From a virus, in the IMG/VR virus record IMGVR_UViG_3300002835_015500, positions 1-60,887 of that record: DNA of 60,887 nucleotides; one strand, 5' to 3'. Positions 1 to 8,562 of this stretch are shown in pieces; within the stretch, counting starts at the first letter, position 1, and each line of letters opens with the position of its first letter. A program made the translations under genes and the position numbers. The notes below the pieces were generated by a model, which had not been told where the DNA came from, did no database searches, and saw nothing but the letters and a program-made list of their open reading frames with translations.

Positions 1-1
1 A

Positions 2-247
2 GATGAGCAAATTTTTGAAATGAATTACCAGGCAGTTTTAAAAGCAATTGGACATGCTCCGAAAATAGGGTCTAGGTTGTATACTCCTCACTTACAAGAA
101 AACTGGGTTATCATCCAAAGAAATCTTGCAGAATTTAAACAATGGGGCGTTCTTCACATTCAATTAGTATCACAGAAGTTTCAAGAAAGTGTTACTACAA
201 ATGAAGGAAAAATTCCTCAACCAAAACAAGATTTTAAAATTATTTAA
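2..247 (+). CDS. C-terminal part of an unidentified protein (cut by window edge)
   Basis: The frame is open from the first base of the window and stops at 245-247. The internal ATG at base 20 has no ribosome-binding site, so these 81 residues are most likely the end of a larger protein that starts upstream. The tail is polar and rich in Lys and Gln. I recognise no family. It runs in the same direction as the tail genes downstream, so a virion role is possible but is only inferred from position. Confidence 0.45.
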   Translation, partial: DEQIFEMNYQAVLKAIGHAPKIGSRLYTPHLQENWVIIQRNLAEFKQWGVLHIQLVSQKFQESVTTNEGKIPQPKQDFKII

Positions 248-333
248 TTTTATTTTTAATTAGAATAAAAGGAAATTTTGGCTTTTTAAATAAAGTAGGC
301 TCAAATATTACTACTTGCACTTTTCTTTTAGTT

Positions 334-1170
334 TTATTTTTTTCTATTTTTATTAGTTTCATGCTTCTTATATTTAAATAATTTTATATTTTTTTTATTT
401 CGGCTTTCTCTGTCCGAACAATTCTCGACAATACTATTTATACCTTTTATTCCTTCTTTGTTAAACATTTTGCTTAAAACTTTATATTTATTATCAAATG
501 TATTATCTTTATCATCTTTCCATTTTTTACAAAAATATTTTTTGTATTTTGAAATATTAGATTCTAAAGATGATCTTTTTTCTTTTTCTAATTCTGTCAT
601 TTCTGTTATTTCATAATTAACTTTTTTAGGTAAAATTAAAATTTGAGCATATGGTTCACCTTTTTTAAACCTATAGAAACCTCCTGCTGGGGGTTGTTTG
701 AATACAATGAAAAATATTTTTGACCACCACTCACCTTGAATGTGCCCAGCAACAGGCAAAGGCGTTGTCCAAGTTTCATCGGTGTAATACTTAGGATGCG
801 GCTCAATTCTTATAATATGATTTGGAGGAGGTTGTAAATCAAAGCTTGAAGTAAATCCAAAATGCCCTTTAGAAAAAGACATAAAAGGAGGCATAGGATG
901 ATTATATTTTTTTTCTTCTTCGCTAAAATCTCCTTCAAAAACTGTCTCTCCATTTATAGTTCTGACAATGCATTCAGTTTCAAATGGATATAACAGCTCC
1001 ACTCCATATGTGCTTGCTTCTACAAAAGGAAGACAGTGCCAAGGTTGTGGAGAAGATCCGTTTCCACGGTCACTAGTTCCAGCCCAGCCTGGTATTTGCA
1101 ATTTTGTTCTTGAAGGTGGAAATTCTTTTCCATTAAAAAAACTTCTCCACTTTAATTCAAAGTTACTCAT
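334..1170 (-). CDS. Hypothetical protein, DUF6065-like
   Basis: 278 residues. The N-terminal 180 are rich in Trp, Pro and aromatic residues (for example GHIQGEWW and KQPPAGGFY), which suggests a compact beta fold. The last 90 residues are a basic, Lys-rich tail. The Pro/Trp pattern reminds me of the DUF6065 family, which has no known activity; that assignment is from memory. The ATG lies only 10 bp from the ATG of the divergent tail-completion gene, with no room for a Shine-Dalgarno site, so translation from a leaderless or nearly leaderless mRNA is likely. It sits antisense inside the tail region. Confidence 0.6.
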   Translation of the reverse strand: MSNFELKWRSFFNGKEFPPSRTKLQIPGWAGTSDRGNGSSPQPWHCLPFVEASTYGVELLYPFETECIVRTINGETVFEGDFSEEEKKYNHPMPPFMSFSKGHFGFTSSFDLQPPPNHIIRIEPHPKYYTDETWTTPLPVAGHIQGEWWSKIFFIVFKQPPAGGFYRFKKGEPYAQILILPKKVNYEITEMTELEKEKRSSLESNISKYKKYFCKKWKDDKDNTFDNKYKVLSKMFNKEGIKGINSIVENCSDRESRNKKNIKLFKYKKHETNKNRKK

Positions 1171-1180
1171 ATATAATATT
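1168..1180 (+). promoter_or_regulatory. Late-type AT box between divergent start codons
   Basis: The 10 bp between two divergent ATGs are pure A/T. On the plus strand an octamer CATATATA ends 5 nt before ATG 1181. This is the same spacing as the better late boxes elsewhere in the window (TATATATA or TATAAATA, 5-7 nt before ATG). Transcription would then start at or next to the ATG. Weak alone; supported by the recurrence. Confidence 0.4.
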
Positions 1181-2128
1181 ATGAAAAATCATCCTGAAAA
1201 AAGCCTTGTAGATTGTAACGAAAAAGGATTTAATTTTCAAGAAAATAAAACAACACCAGAAGGTTGTAATACATCACCAGATAGTCTTGATTTTTTAGAA
1301 GACAGTTTTAGAAATGAAAAAACAAATCTTGGAAAAAGCAATCTTGGTGATCCTATGCAAACGGGTCATATTTTAAATGATGGAACAAACTTCAATACAA
1401 TATACAGATATAGTAAGTCCTTAAGAGGAACAGATGAAGCTGTTATGGATTTATTTAAAGATATAGTTGTTTTAGATGAAGATGGAAAAGCTCACAGAGT
1501 TCCTATAATTTGGGGATCACAAGAAAAAGCAGTGGCTGCTATAGTTCAAGATAATGTAAGAAAAGACAATTCATTAGTTGTTGACAGAATTAGACTTCCT
1601 ATATTAGCAATACATAGTCAAGACTATCAATTTAATCAAGGAAGATATGTTTATCACAAAGCTTTAGATTATGCAAGAGATTTAAGATTAGATGGAAAAC
1701 CAGGAAGAACAATTAAAGAAAAGCACGAAAGAGATACAATACTTGGAGTTGCGAAAGGAATACCAGTAGATATAAGTTATTCTCTATATGCTTGGACCAT
1801 GTATATAGAAGATATGAACCAAATATTAGAGCAAATAATTTTAAAATTTAGCCCTTTTGCATATATAAAGGTTAGAGGTGTTGTTTGGGAAATTCAAGTA
1901 AAATTAGATTCAATTGCTAATAATCTTGAGATAGAACCTGGCAATCAAGCGATTAGAGTTGTTAAGTTTCAATTTAATTTAACAGCCGAATCGTTTATAC
2001 CTCAACCAATTGTAAGAAAAAAATCAATTCTAACAACGAGAGTAGAGTTGACAGAAGGATTAAAAGAAGAAGATATAAAAGAGATAATAAACAGAATAGA
2101 AGAAACGGTTAAGGAGAATAAGTGTTAG
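1181..2128 (+). CDS. Tail sheath stabiliser / tail completion protein, gp15-like
   Basis: 315 residues. The middle and C-terminal part follow the layout of T4-type gp15: a V-P-I-x-W/Y-G block followed by a sheet-forming stretch (RVPIIWGSQEKAVAAI), then SYSLYAWTMYIEDMNQILEQ and a FSPFAYIKV strand, ending in IPQP. In T4, gp15 caps the contracted tube and sheath and joins tail to head. The gene lies directly before the sheath gene, as expected. The reading frame extends upstream to 968, but that part is antisense to the neighbouring gene. ATG 1181 is the first start outside that overlap; Met59 (1355) is an alternative, as the conserved part begins near there. Confidence 0.65.
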   Translation: MKNHPEKSLVDCNEKGFNFQENKTTPEGCNTSPDSLDFLEDSFRNEKTNLGKSNLGDPMQTGHILNDGTNFNTIYRYSKSLRGTDEAVMDLFKDIVVLDEDGKAHRVPIIWGSQEKAVAAIVQDNVRKDNSLVVDRIRLPILAIHSQDYQFNQGRYVYHKALDYARDLRLDGKPGRTIKEKHERDTILGVAKGIPVDISYSLYAWTMYIEDMNQILEQIILKFSPFAYIKVRGVVWEIQVKLDSIANNLEIEPGNQAIRVVKFQFNLTAESFIPQPIVRKKSILTTRVELTEGLKEEDIKEIINRIEETVKENKC

Positions 2129-2334
2129 AAATAACAAATAGAAAAAAATTTCCAATGCAACTAGTTGTTAAGGCAAGGAAGGCTCCCGGTTCGTTTACAG
2201 TTTTAAACATACCCGGAATTGGTTCAGGAAAAAATATTTTCTTGCTCGAAGAAGAGAGGTCAACAGACTATATACTTAGAGCAGAGAAACAAGGGTTCAT
2301 CACTACAAAAATTTTAGATATAAAGGGAGCATAA
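2122..2334 (+). CDS. Small conserved-position tail-region protein, GTG start
   Basis: 70 residues, starting with GTG at 2122 and preceded by AAGGAG at 2111-2116. It overlaps the end of the gp15-like gene by 7 bp, so translational coupling is likely. Content is mixed beta-type with a central Gly-rich turn (NIPGIGSGKN). It reads like a small beta-barrel or tail accessory protein, but I recognise no family. It is sandwiched between the tail completion and sheath genes, 2 bp before the sheath ATG, so a tail assembly role is inferred from position only. Confidence 0.75.
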   Translation: MLEITNRKKFPMQLVVKARKAPGSFTVLNIPGIGSGKNIFLLEEERSTDYILRAEKQGFITTKILDIKGA

Positions 2335-2336
2335 AA

Positions 2337-4760
2337 ATGGCAATTTTACGGGGATTTCCACCTTCCAACACAATCAGTCCTAGTGTAAGAATAGCTGAAA
2401 AAGATTTAAGTTATATTGCATCTACACCTTCAACTCACAGGGGAGCTCTTGTAGGTTTTGCTAGTAAAGGTCCTATAAACACTCCTACTCTGGTTACCAG
2501 TGTAAGGCAGTTACATACAATTTTTGGATATCCTCATCCAGATGTTAGTGATCCATTTTTAATTTATGCTGCTGAACAGTATCTTAATGTTTCTAACCAA
2601 CTTTATGTAGTTAGAGTTGCAGAAGATAATGCTGTTAGTGATGAGATAGCAGAAACTGCTTATGTTGATATTCCAAGTGCAGGAAGTGTTGTCGAAATAG
2701 TATCAAAAGTTGAAGAAAATTATGTTTTTGCTAACGATGGTTTCTTTAAATGGAGATTAAACGGTACGCTTGCCTCTAAAACACTTGTAGTTCCTGCTGA
2801 TACTTATACCGCAAATGAACTTGCAACAGTCTTAAATGATCAGCTAGATACTGTTGTCGATGGAATTATTTTCTTCGCAAGCAATGATGGTACAGACAAC
2901 TATATTTCTGTAAAAACAGTTTGGGCTTATGGTCCAGATGCAAGCCTTGAATTAGTTTCTGTAAAAGATTCTATCTATGGCGGAGCGTCTTCAATTACAG
3001 GTTTAGGCACAGGCATGACTCAAGCATCGGCTGTTGCTTCAAATGTAAAGTATGGTTCTGGGGCTAATGAAACTTTTGATTTCACAGGACTTTCAGGATT
3101 AACAATGCAGTTAATAGTAGACGGGTCAGGGGTTGCATCTATAGATGGTATTGTTCAAGTTTTAGATTTATCTGAGTTTGATAACACTTCAGCAGTAACT
3201 CTAACCAGCATAGTTACAAGTCTTAATGATCAAAAAATACCAGATGAAGGTGGAACTGGCGAGTTGCCAGGAGGTTGGACAGCAGAAAGCGTTAACATTA
3301 GTGGATTAGATTATCTATCCATAAGAACTGACAGCTATGGAAGAAATGCTAGATTAAGAGTTAAGTCAAATGGAACAGCAGCTCTTGAAGTATTTGCAAT
3401 AGATACAAGTACAAAATCTGGAGTCAGTCCTGTTAAATCTAGTGCTGTTGATATTGATGGAAATCCTGCCGCTACCGATGCTGATGTAGGTGGAATAGTT
3501 GTAGGATTAGACAACACTAATATGTCTCAAATAACCTTTAGAGTTTATGCTGATAGTACTGGAATTGAAGGTAACAGAACCCAAGTCAAAGTAATAAACA
3601 ATACAGAAGAAAACAACTTTTCATTACAAGTTTATAACAATGGAGTTCAAGTAGAATCTTGGGGAAGTCTAACAAAAGATCCTGCTAGTAGATTTTATGT
3701 AGAATCTTATATATCTCAGGTTTCTGACTACATACGAGTTAGCGATATGACAGATGTGGACTCTCCTCCTCTAGATTCTTTGACATATTCTCCATTAAAT
3801 GGAGTTTACAGTCTTAGTGGAGGATCAGATGGAATACCCTCTGATCCTGAGAGACAAGATGAACTTTTAATTGGAAATGACATAGGATATACCGGAATTT
3901 ATTCCTTAAGTGAACCAGAGCAAGTAGATATCGACTTAATTGCTGTTCCTGGTCATGGTAGCACAGATGTTGTTGAAGCTTTAATTAATCTTTGTCAAAA
4001 TGTTAGAACAGATTGCATGGCTATAATAGATCCTCCTTTTGGACTTACAGTAAAAGAAATAGTTCAGTGGCAAAATGGTGTTCATCCACTAAACAGCAAT
4101 AGATTTGATAGTGATTTTGCGGCACTGTATTGGCCATGGTTGAAGATTAGGGACACATTCAACAAGCTTGATGTCTGGGTTCCGCCAAGCGGATCAGTTC
4201 TTGCAACAATAGCAAATAGCGACAATATATCTGCTCCTTGGTTTGCTCCTGCCGGAACAACCAGAGGCGTTGTATCTAATGTTCTTGATGTTTATGACAG
4301 ACCAACACTTGAAGAGCGAGATCAGATGTATGGAAACAGAAATTGTGTAAATCCTATTATTCAGTTTGTAGACACACAAGGTTTCTTAATATTTGGTCAA
4401 AAGACACTTCAAAGAAGACCTACTGCTTTAGATAGAGTCAACGTAAGAAGAATGATGCTTTATGTAGAGAAAAGAATTAAAGTTGCTAGTAGAAACTTGT
4501 TATTTGAACCTAACGATGAAGTATTCAGAAATAGATTTATTTCTGTTGCTGGTGGAATATTACAAGAGGTTCAAGTTGGCAGAGGAATTACAGACTTTGT
4601 AATAAAAGCTGATGCTGAATTGAACACTCCAGATGTTATTGATAGAAATGAATTTAGAGCAAGAATAGGAATACAACCTACCCGTGCAGCAGAATTTATA
4701 TTTATTGAATTTAGCATCCATAGAACTGGAAGCTTTTCAGAAAACGCAGATACACTTTGA
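2337..4760 (+). CDS. Contractile tail sheath protein (gp18-like)
   Basis: 807 residues, longer than the 659 of T4 gp18. The N-terminus has the sheath signature SPSVRIAEKDLS followed by HRGALVGFASKGPINTPTLV and a FGYP turn. The last 250 residues hold the conserved core that packs on the tube, including a PWFAPAG segment, the NPIIQF and GFLIFGQKTLQ strands, and RNRFISVAGGILQEVQ near the end. The middle (about residues 120-500) is Ser/Thr/Gly/Asp-rich and beta-like, probably surface-exposed inserted domains that account for the extra length. SD AGGGAG lies just upstream of the ATG. It is followed at 34 bp by the tube gene, the usual sheath-tube order. Confidence 0.92.
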   Translation: MAILRGFPPSNTISPSVRIAEKDLSYIASTPSTHRGALVGFASKGPINTPTLVTSVRQLHTIFGYPHPDVSDPFLIYAAEQYLNVSNQLYVVRVAEDNAVSDEIAETAYVDIPSAGSVVEIVSKVEENYVFANDGFFKWRLNGTLASKTLVVPADTYTANELATVLNDQLDTVVDGIIFFASNDGTDNYISVKTVWAYGPDASLELVSVKDSIYGGASSITGLGTGMTQASAVASNVKYGSGANETFDFTGLSGLTMQLIVDGSGVASIDGIVQVLDLSEFDNTSAVTLTSIVTSLNDQKIPDEGGTGELPGGWTAESVNISGLDYLSIRTDSYGRNARLRVKSNGTAALEVFAIDTSTKSGVSPVKSSAVDIDGNPAATDADVGGIVVGLDNTNMSQITFRVYADSTGIEGNRTQVKVINNTEENNFSLQVYNNGVQVESWGSLTKDPASRFYVESYISQVSDYIRVSDMTDVDSPPLDSLTYSPLNGVYSLSGGSDGIPSDPERQDELLIGNDIGYTGIYSLSEPEQVDIDLIAVPGHGSTDVVEALINLCQNVRTDCMAIIDPPFGLTVKEIVQWQNGVHPLNSNRFDSDFAALYWPWLKIRDTFNKLDVWVPPSGSVLATIANSDNISAPWFAPAGTTRGVVSNVLDVYDRPTLEERDQMYGNRNCVNPIIQFVDTQGFLIFGQKTLQRRPTALDRVNVRRMMLYVEKRIKVASRNLLFEPNDEVFRNRFISVAGGILQEVQVGRGITDFVIKADAELNTPDVIDRNEFRARIGIQPTRAAEFIFIEFSIHRTGSFSENADTL

Positions 4761-4793
4761 TGATAAATAAATAATTTTTAAGGAGAATTTAAA

Positions 4794-5378
4794 ATGGTAC
4801 CAATGGGCTTAGGAATACATGCTAATAGCAACTCATTTTATAAAAGAAAATATAGATGGACATTTTCTCTACAAACTCCATGTGGAAATGTTCCAGAAAA
4901 CTTAGTTAAGATATCAAGCAGACCTCAACTAAACATAGAAGAAACCCAGATAGACTTTATGCATGGTAGAATGTGGATACCAGGCAAGGGTAACTGGGAA
5001 ACCATGACAGTAAACTATTATGATATGGTTTCTGGAGGTGAAGATATCTCTATATTGTATTCTTGGTTAAGAACAATTTATGAATTTGATAATCCAGTCC
5101 TTTTAAGACAGTCATCTATTAGAGGAACCGGTCAAAGAGGAGGCAGTGGATGGGGAGCAAATGCTGTTTTAAACTTATACGATGGCATTGGACAGATAGC
5201 AGAAACTTGGAATCTTGGTATGGTTTGGCCAACCAGTATTAACTTTGGAGATTTAGGTTACGATAGCAGTGATATTGTTGAGATTGAAATGACATTAAGA
5301 TATTCAACTGCTCAATACGTACCTGGATCATGCATGAATCCAATAGGTGCATGTCCAATTGCTGGTTGTGGTGGTTGA
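4794..5378 (+). CDS. Tail tube protein (gp19-like)
   Basis: 194 residues. Tail-tube features are the KRKYRWTFSL strand near the N-terminus, the PGKGNWETMTVNYYD strand, a long acidic helix-containing loop, and the C-terminal block LYDGIGQIAETW followed by VWPTSINFGDLGY, which in gp19-type proteins forms the hexamer ring surface. SD AAGGAG at 4780-4785, 8 nt before the ATG. The C-terminus is Cys/Gly-rich (GACPIAGCGG), not typical of T4 gp19. A strong terminator follows, so sheath and tube probably end one transcript. A second paralogue follows the terminator. Confidence 0.9.
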   Translation: MVPMGLGIHANSNSFYKRKYRWTFSLQTPCGNVPENLVKISSRPQLNIEETQIDFMHGRMWIPGKGNWETMTVNYYDMVSGGEDISILYSWLRTIYEFDNPVLLRQSSIRGTGQRGGSGWGANAVLNLYDGIGQIAETWNLGMVWPTSINFGDLGYDSSDIVEIEMTLRYSTAQYVPGSCMNPIGACPIAGCGG

Positions 5379-5400
5379 TATTTAAAAAAAAGTCTAATTA

Positions 5401-5438
5401 AAAAAACGCAGAATCGAAAGGTTCTGCGTTTTTTTTTA
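5401..5438 (+). terminator. Rho-independent terminator after tail tube gene
   Basis: Perfect hairpin: AACGCAGAA pairs with TTCTGCGTT around an 8-nt loop (5414-5421), followed by a run of T (5429-5438). It sits 22 bp after the tube stop codon and separates the tube gene from its paralogue, which has its own AT-rich start region. Confidence 0.9.
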
Positions 5439-5460
5439 TATTTATTTACTAAATAAGTAT

Positions 5461-6084
5461 ATGAATAGATCAGAAGTCGGAATGGGTTTTAATTATGGAA
5501 ATAAAAATCTGCTCGGTAGCGACATTTTTTTCAAAAGAAAATATAGATGGATGTTTAATATTAAAGGTGTTTGTGGAGGCTCAGACTCGACTTCCCCTAT
5601 ATTACCTCCTGGAAAAAGCGGAAGACCTAGCTTGTCTTTTAAAGAAATAGATGCACAGCACGTTACAGAAACAATATATTTTCCAGGAAAACCTGAGTGG
5701 AAACCAATAAGCTTAACTTTATATGATATTAAAACAAGATTTAATCCTGTAATTCAATGGGTTAAAAAAATATATCAAGTTAGTGAAAACGAAGTTTATT
5801 GGAACCCTAGTGTAATCAATAATAGAGATGCAGCAGCTTTCAAGAGAGGATGTTCAATAGATTTATACGATGGAATAGGAAATATCGTTGAAGAATGGAA
5901 ACTAGAAAATGTATGGCCAATATCTATTGATTTTGGAGATCTGGACTTTGGCAGTAGCGATATCCTAACTATAGAATTACAGTTAAGATATGATAGGGCT
6001 TATTTTATAGAACATCCATGTGAAAAATCTGAAGTAAAAACACGAGAGCTTACCTCTGATACCAAGCCTTATGAATTGCCTTAA
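5461..6084 (+). CDS. Second tail tube-like protein
   Basis: 207 residues, clearly paralogous to the preceding tube protein: KRKYRWMFNI, FPGKPEWKPISLTLYD, LYDGIGNIVEEW and VWPISIDFGDLDF match it block by block. The C-terminus is different, with a charged tail ending in YELP. There is no Shine-Dalgarno site; an octamer ACTAAATA (5448-5455) lies 5 nt before the ATG in the position of the late boxes. Likely roles are a tube terminator or initiator ring, or a minor tube subunit. The separate promoter and the terminator between the two suggest different expression levels, which would fit a minor component. Confidence 0.85.
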   Translation: MNRSEVGMGFNYGNKNLLGSDIFFKRKYRWMFNIKGVCGGSDSTSPILPPGKSGRPSLSFKEIDAQHVTETIYFPGKPEWKPISLTLYDIKTRFNPVIQWVKKIYQVSENEVYWNPSVINNRDAAAFKRGCSIDLYDGIGNIVEEWKLENVWPISIDFGDLDFGSSDILTIELQLRYDRAYFIEHPCEKSEVKTRELTSDTKPYELP

Positions 6085-6085
6085 T

Positions 6086-6114
6086 TTGACTTAATAAAAA
6101 TAATTTGTTATAAT
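6086..6114 (+). promoter_or_regulatory. Sigma-70-type promoter
   Basis: TTGACT (6086-6091), 17-bp spacer, TATAAT (6109-6114): near-consensus. Transcription should begin about 6121, giving a 24-nt leader with an SD (AAGGAAG) before the gene at 6145. Confidence 0.8.
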
Positions 6115-6144
6115 TAAAATTACACAAACAAAAGGAAGTTATTA

Positions 6145-6378
6145 ATGAAATCTAGTTTTTTGGAATTAATAGAAAGACAAGAATTGCTTCAAAAATTAAT
6201 AGATAGTGGGTTTGGAAAAGTAATAGATGCTTTATTATTAAATGAAAATAAAGTATATACTAAAAAAGGAAGATTAAATAAGTCTGGTGCGTGCAGATTA
6301 TTAAATTGTAAACCTAAGGAGCTGGAGGAAACTATGCAAAAGTGTAGGGAAATACTTAAAAAAGAGATGGAAAATTAA
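6145..6378 (+). CDS. Small hypothetical protein behind a strong early-type promoter
   Basis: 77 residues, mostly helical and charged. The C-terminal half (GACRLLNCKPKELEETMQKC) could form a small helix-turn-helix, but this is only an impression. SD AAGGAAG upstream and a near-consensus sigma-70 promoter (6086-6114) suggest early expression by host RNA polymerase. It faces the head-type genes on the other strand. No family recognised; a small regulator is possible. Confidence 0.75.
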   Translation: MKSSFLELIERQELLQKLIDSGFGKVIDALLLNENKVYTKKGRLNKSGACRLLNCKPKELEETMQKCREILKKEMEN

Positions 6379-6428
6379 ATTTTATTTTATTTTATAGCAA
6401 CTAAAAAATTATCATTTTCTTTGTCTGA

Positions 6429-6626
6429 TTATTTATTTTTTTTACGCTTTTTTCTAAAAGGATATTGTCTTCTTACAACATTAGATCCTACTGGACGTAA
6501 AAATGGTGCTATATCTTTTGAGGTTGTAGCTCCAGGGCTACCTGAAACTGAAGCAGAAGTTGTTGCCGCTGAAGCTACAGCGGGTGCAGCGGCAACAACT
6601 TCTAACCATTTCTTAAAACTTATCAT
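6429..6626 (-). CDS. Small Ala-rich protein with capsid-targeting-like N-terminus
   Basis: 65 residues. It begins MISFKKWLE, the motif shared by about ten proteins here and similar to the T4 internal-protein targeting peptide that is cut after Glu by the prohead protease. The next part is Ala/Val/Ser-rich, and the C-terminus is very basic (RKKRKKNK), as expected for a DNA-contacting internal head protein. The ATG overlaps the stop of the acidic gene upstream by 4 bp, so the two are co-translated. No family recognised; the internal head role is inferred. Confidence 0.7.
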   Translation of the reverse strand: MISFKKWLEVVAAAPAVASAATTSASVSGSPGATTSKDIAPFLRPVGSNVVRRQYPFRKKRKKNK

Positions 6627-7702
6627 TTACTTTTCTTTTTGCTATATTTCTTTTTGCAAACTAAATATTCTTTTAATGAAAGTTTGTATTTTGATGTTTC
6701 TTTGTTTTTCTTTAAATGATCTTTGCAGTCTTTAAAAGAAGCATTTGGTTTTTTTCCAAAGCATTCTTTCATGCATTTTTCAGCCATTGACTTCATATCA
6801 TCTGAATCGTCGCTTGAATCATCAGAATCTGAGTCCTTTTCTTCATCGGAGTCATCATCAGAATCTTCTTTTTTAGATTTTTTAGATTCAAATAATTCTT
6901 CATAAGAAGTAAAGTTATCAGATATTCTGCTGTTTGGAGCAAACCCAACTTCACCTGGACCGGGCTCATCTGATAATCCACTAAAGTGTTTGACGGTTGG
7001 ATTTCCCATTTGTCCAATTATGCTTCCCATCCACTCTTTTTCAGCAGAAACTTCAATAGAGTCTGTTGACTCATTCTTTTTCTTTTTCTTTTTCTTTTTA
7101 TCAGATTTTTTTCTTAATATTTTAAAATCTTTTCCAGTTATTTTACCATCGCCATCAACGTCTAGCTTTTTCTGCCCGCCTTTTAAAAATTTAGGCTTTT
7201 CTTTCATATCCCCTTCGTCCTCATCTTCATTGTCCTCATCTTCCATGTCTTCGTCTTCGTCTTCATCGTCTTCATCTTCCATGTCTTCATCTTCGTCTTC
7301 ATCGTCTTCATCGTCTTCATCTTCCATGTCTTCTTCGTCTTCATTATCCTCATCTTCCATGTCTTCGTCTTCATCTTCTTCGTCTTTTTTAGCCTTAACT
7401 TTTTCTAAATCTACATCATCTTCATCAGAAAACATTCCTTTGCATGATTTGCATGCTTTGCAACTCTTACTGCAGCCACATTCTTTTTTTGAACCTGGTT
7501 CATCTGCTTTGCTAGCTGGTGGGACTGTTTCACCGTCACCTGTAACGTCTACTTTAACTTTTTTCTTTCTTCTTGCTTCTTCAAGATCTATTCCTTCAAC
7601 ACCATTTGAAGAAACTCCTAAAGATTGAGGTTGAGATAAACCTAAAGAAAAAGAACTAAAAACCGACTCGTTTAATGATTTCCAATCTTTATAACTAAGC
7701 AT
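6623..7702 (-). CDS. Very acidic low-complexity protein with EF-hand-like loop
   Basis: 359 residues, starting MLSYKDWKSLNE (capsid-targeting-like motif) behind an AGAGG ribosome site. In order: a Cys-rich patch (residues about 73-88, CGCSKSCKACKSCKG), a long run of Glu/Asp with regularly spaced Met (about 95-170), a loop LDVDGDGKITGKDF that matches a dockerin/EF-hand calcium loop, a Lys run, and a second Ser/Asp-acidic stretch. T4 has acidic core proteins (gp67, gp22) that are degraded in the prohead; this may be an equivalent, or a DNA mimic or Ca-binding protein. Its antisense strand has a long open frame that I regard as an artefact of the GAN/GAA codons. Confidence 0.8.
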   Translation of the reverse strand: MLSYKDWKSLNESVFSSFSLGLSQPQSLGVSSNGVEGIDLEEARRKKKVKVDVTGDGETVPPASKADEPGSKKECGCSKSCKACKSCKGMFSDEDDVDLEKVKAKKDEEDEDEDMEDEDNEDEEDMEDEDDEDDEDEDEDMEDEDDEDEDEDMEDEDNEDEDEGDMKEKPKFLKGGQKKLDVDGDGKITGKDFKILRKKSDKKKKKKKKNESTDSIEVSAEKEWMGSIIGQMGNPTVKHFSGLSDEPGPGEVGFAPNSRISDNFTSYEELFESKKSKKEDSDDDSDEEKDSDSDDSSDDSDDMKSMAEKCMKECFGKKPNASFKDCKDHLKKNKETSKYKLSLKEYLVCKKKYSKKKSK

Positions 7703-7735
7703 ATTAAACCTCTTTTAAAAGTTAAAGTTTGATAT

Positions 7736-7743
7736 TATATATA
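7736..7743 (+). promoter_or_regulatory. Late-type box TATATATA
   Basis: TATATATA ends 6 nt before ATG 7750. T4 late promoters are TATAAATA at -13 to -6, which would place the start of transcription at about the ATG. No Shine-Dalgarno site is present. Confidence 0.5.
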
Positions 7744-7749
7744 TCATCA

Positions 7750-8349
7750 ATGATTAAAAAAATTTGTTTATTTTTAATAATATTTTTCTTATTTTATTTA
7801 ACAAATAATATAAAAAAAGAAATAGAAACATCTAAAAATCAAATTTTAATTAATTCTAAAGACAAAAAAGAACTATCAATAAATTGTGAAATAAGCTTAG
7901 GATTATTTAAAAAAAACCTAGATGGTCGTATGTTTTTAGAAAATAATAAATTTAGAATATTTCTTTATATTGTTTCAGAAAAAAAAATAGATGTAGGATG
8001 TAATGAAAAATACTTCTGGTATTGGTCCAAAAAAGAAGAAGAAAACACTCTTTTTTATTCTGATGTGTCTGATATGAATTTAGTTATGAAGGATTGTTAT
8101 AATCCAAGTTGGATGTTGAGTGTTTTTAAAAATATAGATAAAAAAGGAGAAGTTTATAGCCTACACAGAGGGAGCAAATTAATATCAACAGCTACAATTT
8201 TACCCAACAATACTATTAAATTTCAATTTATTGAAGAAAAATTAACAATAGTTTTTAAAATAAAAAATGCTTTCATCAAAGATTTTGATGAAAGCATTTT
8301 TAAAATTCCTAATCACTATAGAGTTTTAAATAAAATGACTCCAAAATAA
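7750..8349 (+). CDS. Membrane-anchored or exported protein, LolA/LolB-like fold possible
   Basis: 199 residues. An N-terminal hydrophobic segment (residues 4-20, ICLFLIIFFLFYL) looks like an uncleaved signal anchor, with no lipobox. The rest resembles outer-membrane lipoprotein-carrier-type proteins: a GRMFLENNKFRIFLY strand pair, then DVGCNEKYFWYWSK and a later PSWML. I know similar strings from bacterial proteins with a LolB-like pattern, but this is recall, not an alignment. The frame also has a TTG at 7729, inside the late box, so ATG 7750 is the more likely start. No SD; a late box lies 6 nt upstream. Confidence 0.65.
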   Translation: MIKKICLFLIIFFLFYLTNNIKKEIETSKNQILINSKDKKELSINCEISLGLFKKNLDGRMFLENNKFRIFLYIVSEKKIDVGCNEKYFWYWSKKEEENTLFYSDVSDMNLVMKDCYNPSWMLSVFKNIDKKGEVYSLHRGSKLISTATILPNNTIKFQFIEEKLTIVFKIKNAFIKDFDESIFKIPNHYRVLNKMTPK

Positions 8350-8355
8350 ACAAAA

Positions 8356-8562
8356 TTATTTACCCAAAGACTTTTTAATAGCCTCTTGTCTTTGTTTATT
8401 GACTGCCGCTCGGTTAACAGATAGACCAGAAATACTTGGAGGTTTTCTGGGTGTTACATTGGCTTGTTGTGTTCTTGGAGGCACATTAGCCCTAATTACA
8501 CCTGGGGTTTTTGCTACTGCTCGTGTTGGTCTACTGGCGTTTTTTCCACATCCGCATCCCAT
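8356..8562 (-). CDS. Small basic protein with MGCGCGK start
   Basis: 68 residues. It begins MGCGCGKN, a Cys/Gly cap seen on small phage proteins, followed by a Pro/Arg/Thr-rich disordered stretch and a basic C-terminus. SD AAGGAG lies 7 nt before the ATG. A TATATAAT-like box lies further upstream (around 8595-8605 on the minus strand). Function unknown. It is isolated from the next minus-strand gene by a terminator. Confidence 0.7.
   Translation of the reverse strand: MGCGCGKNASRPTRAVAKTPGVIRANVPPRTQQANVTPRKPPSISGLSVNRAAVNKQRQEAIKKSLGK

Noticed and set aside
968-1180. N-terminal extension of the gp15-like protein
   Set aside because: It is the antisense of the minus-strand gene and has no family similarity; ATG 1181 is kept.
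6990-7628. Long + strand open frame, Ser/Phe/Leu-rich, opposite the acidic gene
   Set aside because: It is the antisense of GAA/GAT/GAG-rich codons (runs of Ser and Phe), without SD or promoter. The minus-strand gene explains it.
7729-7749. TTG start for the gene at 7750
   Set aside because: It lies inside the AT-rich box and has no SD; ATG 7750 gives a proper signal-type N-terminus.
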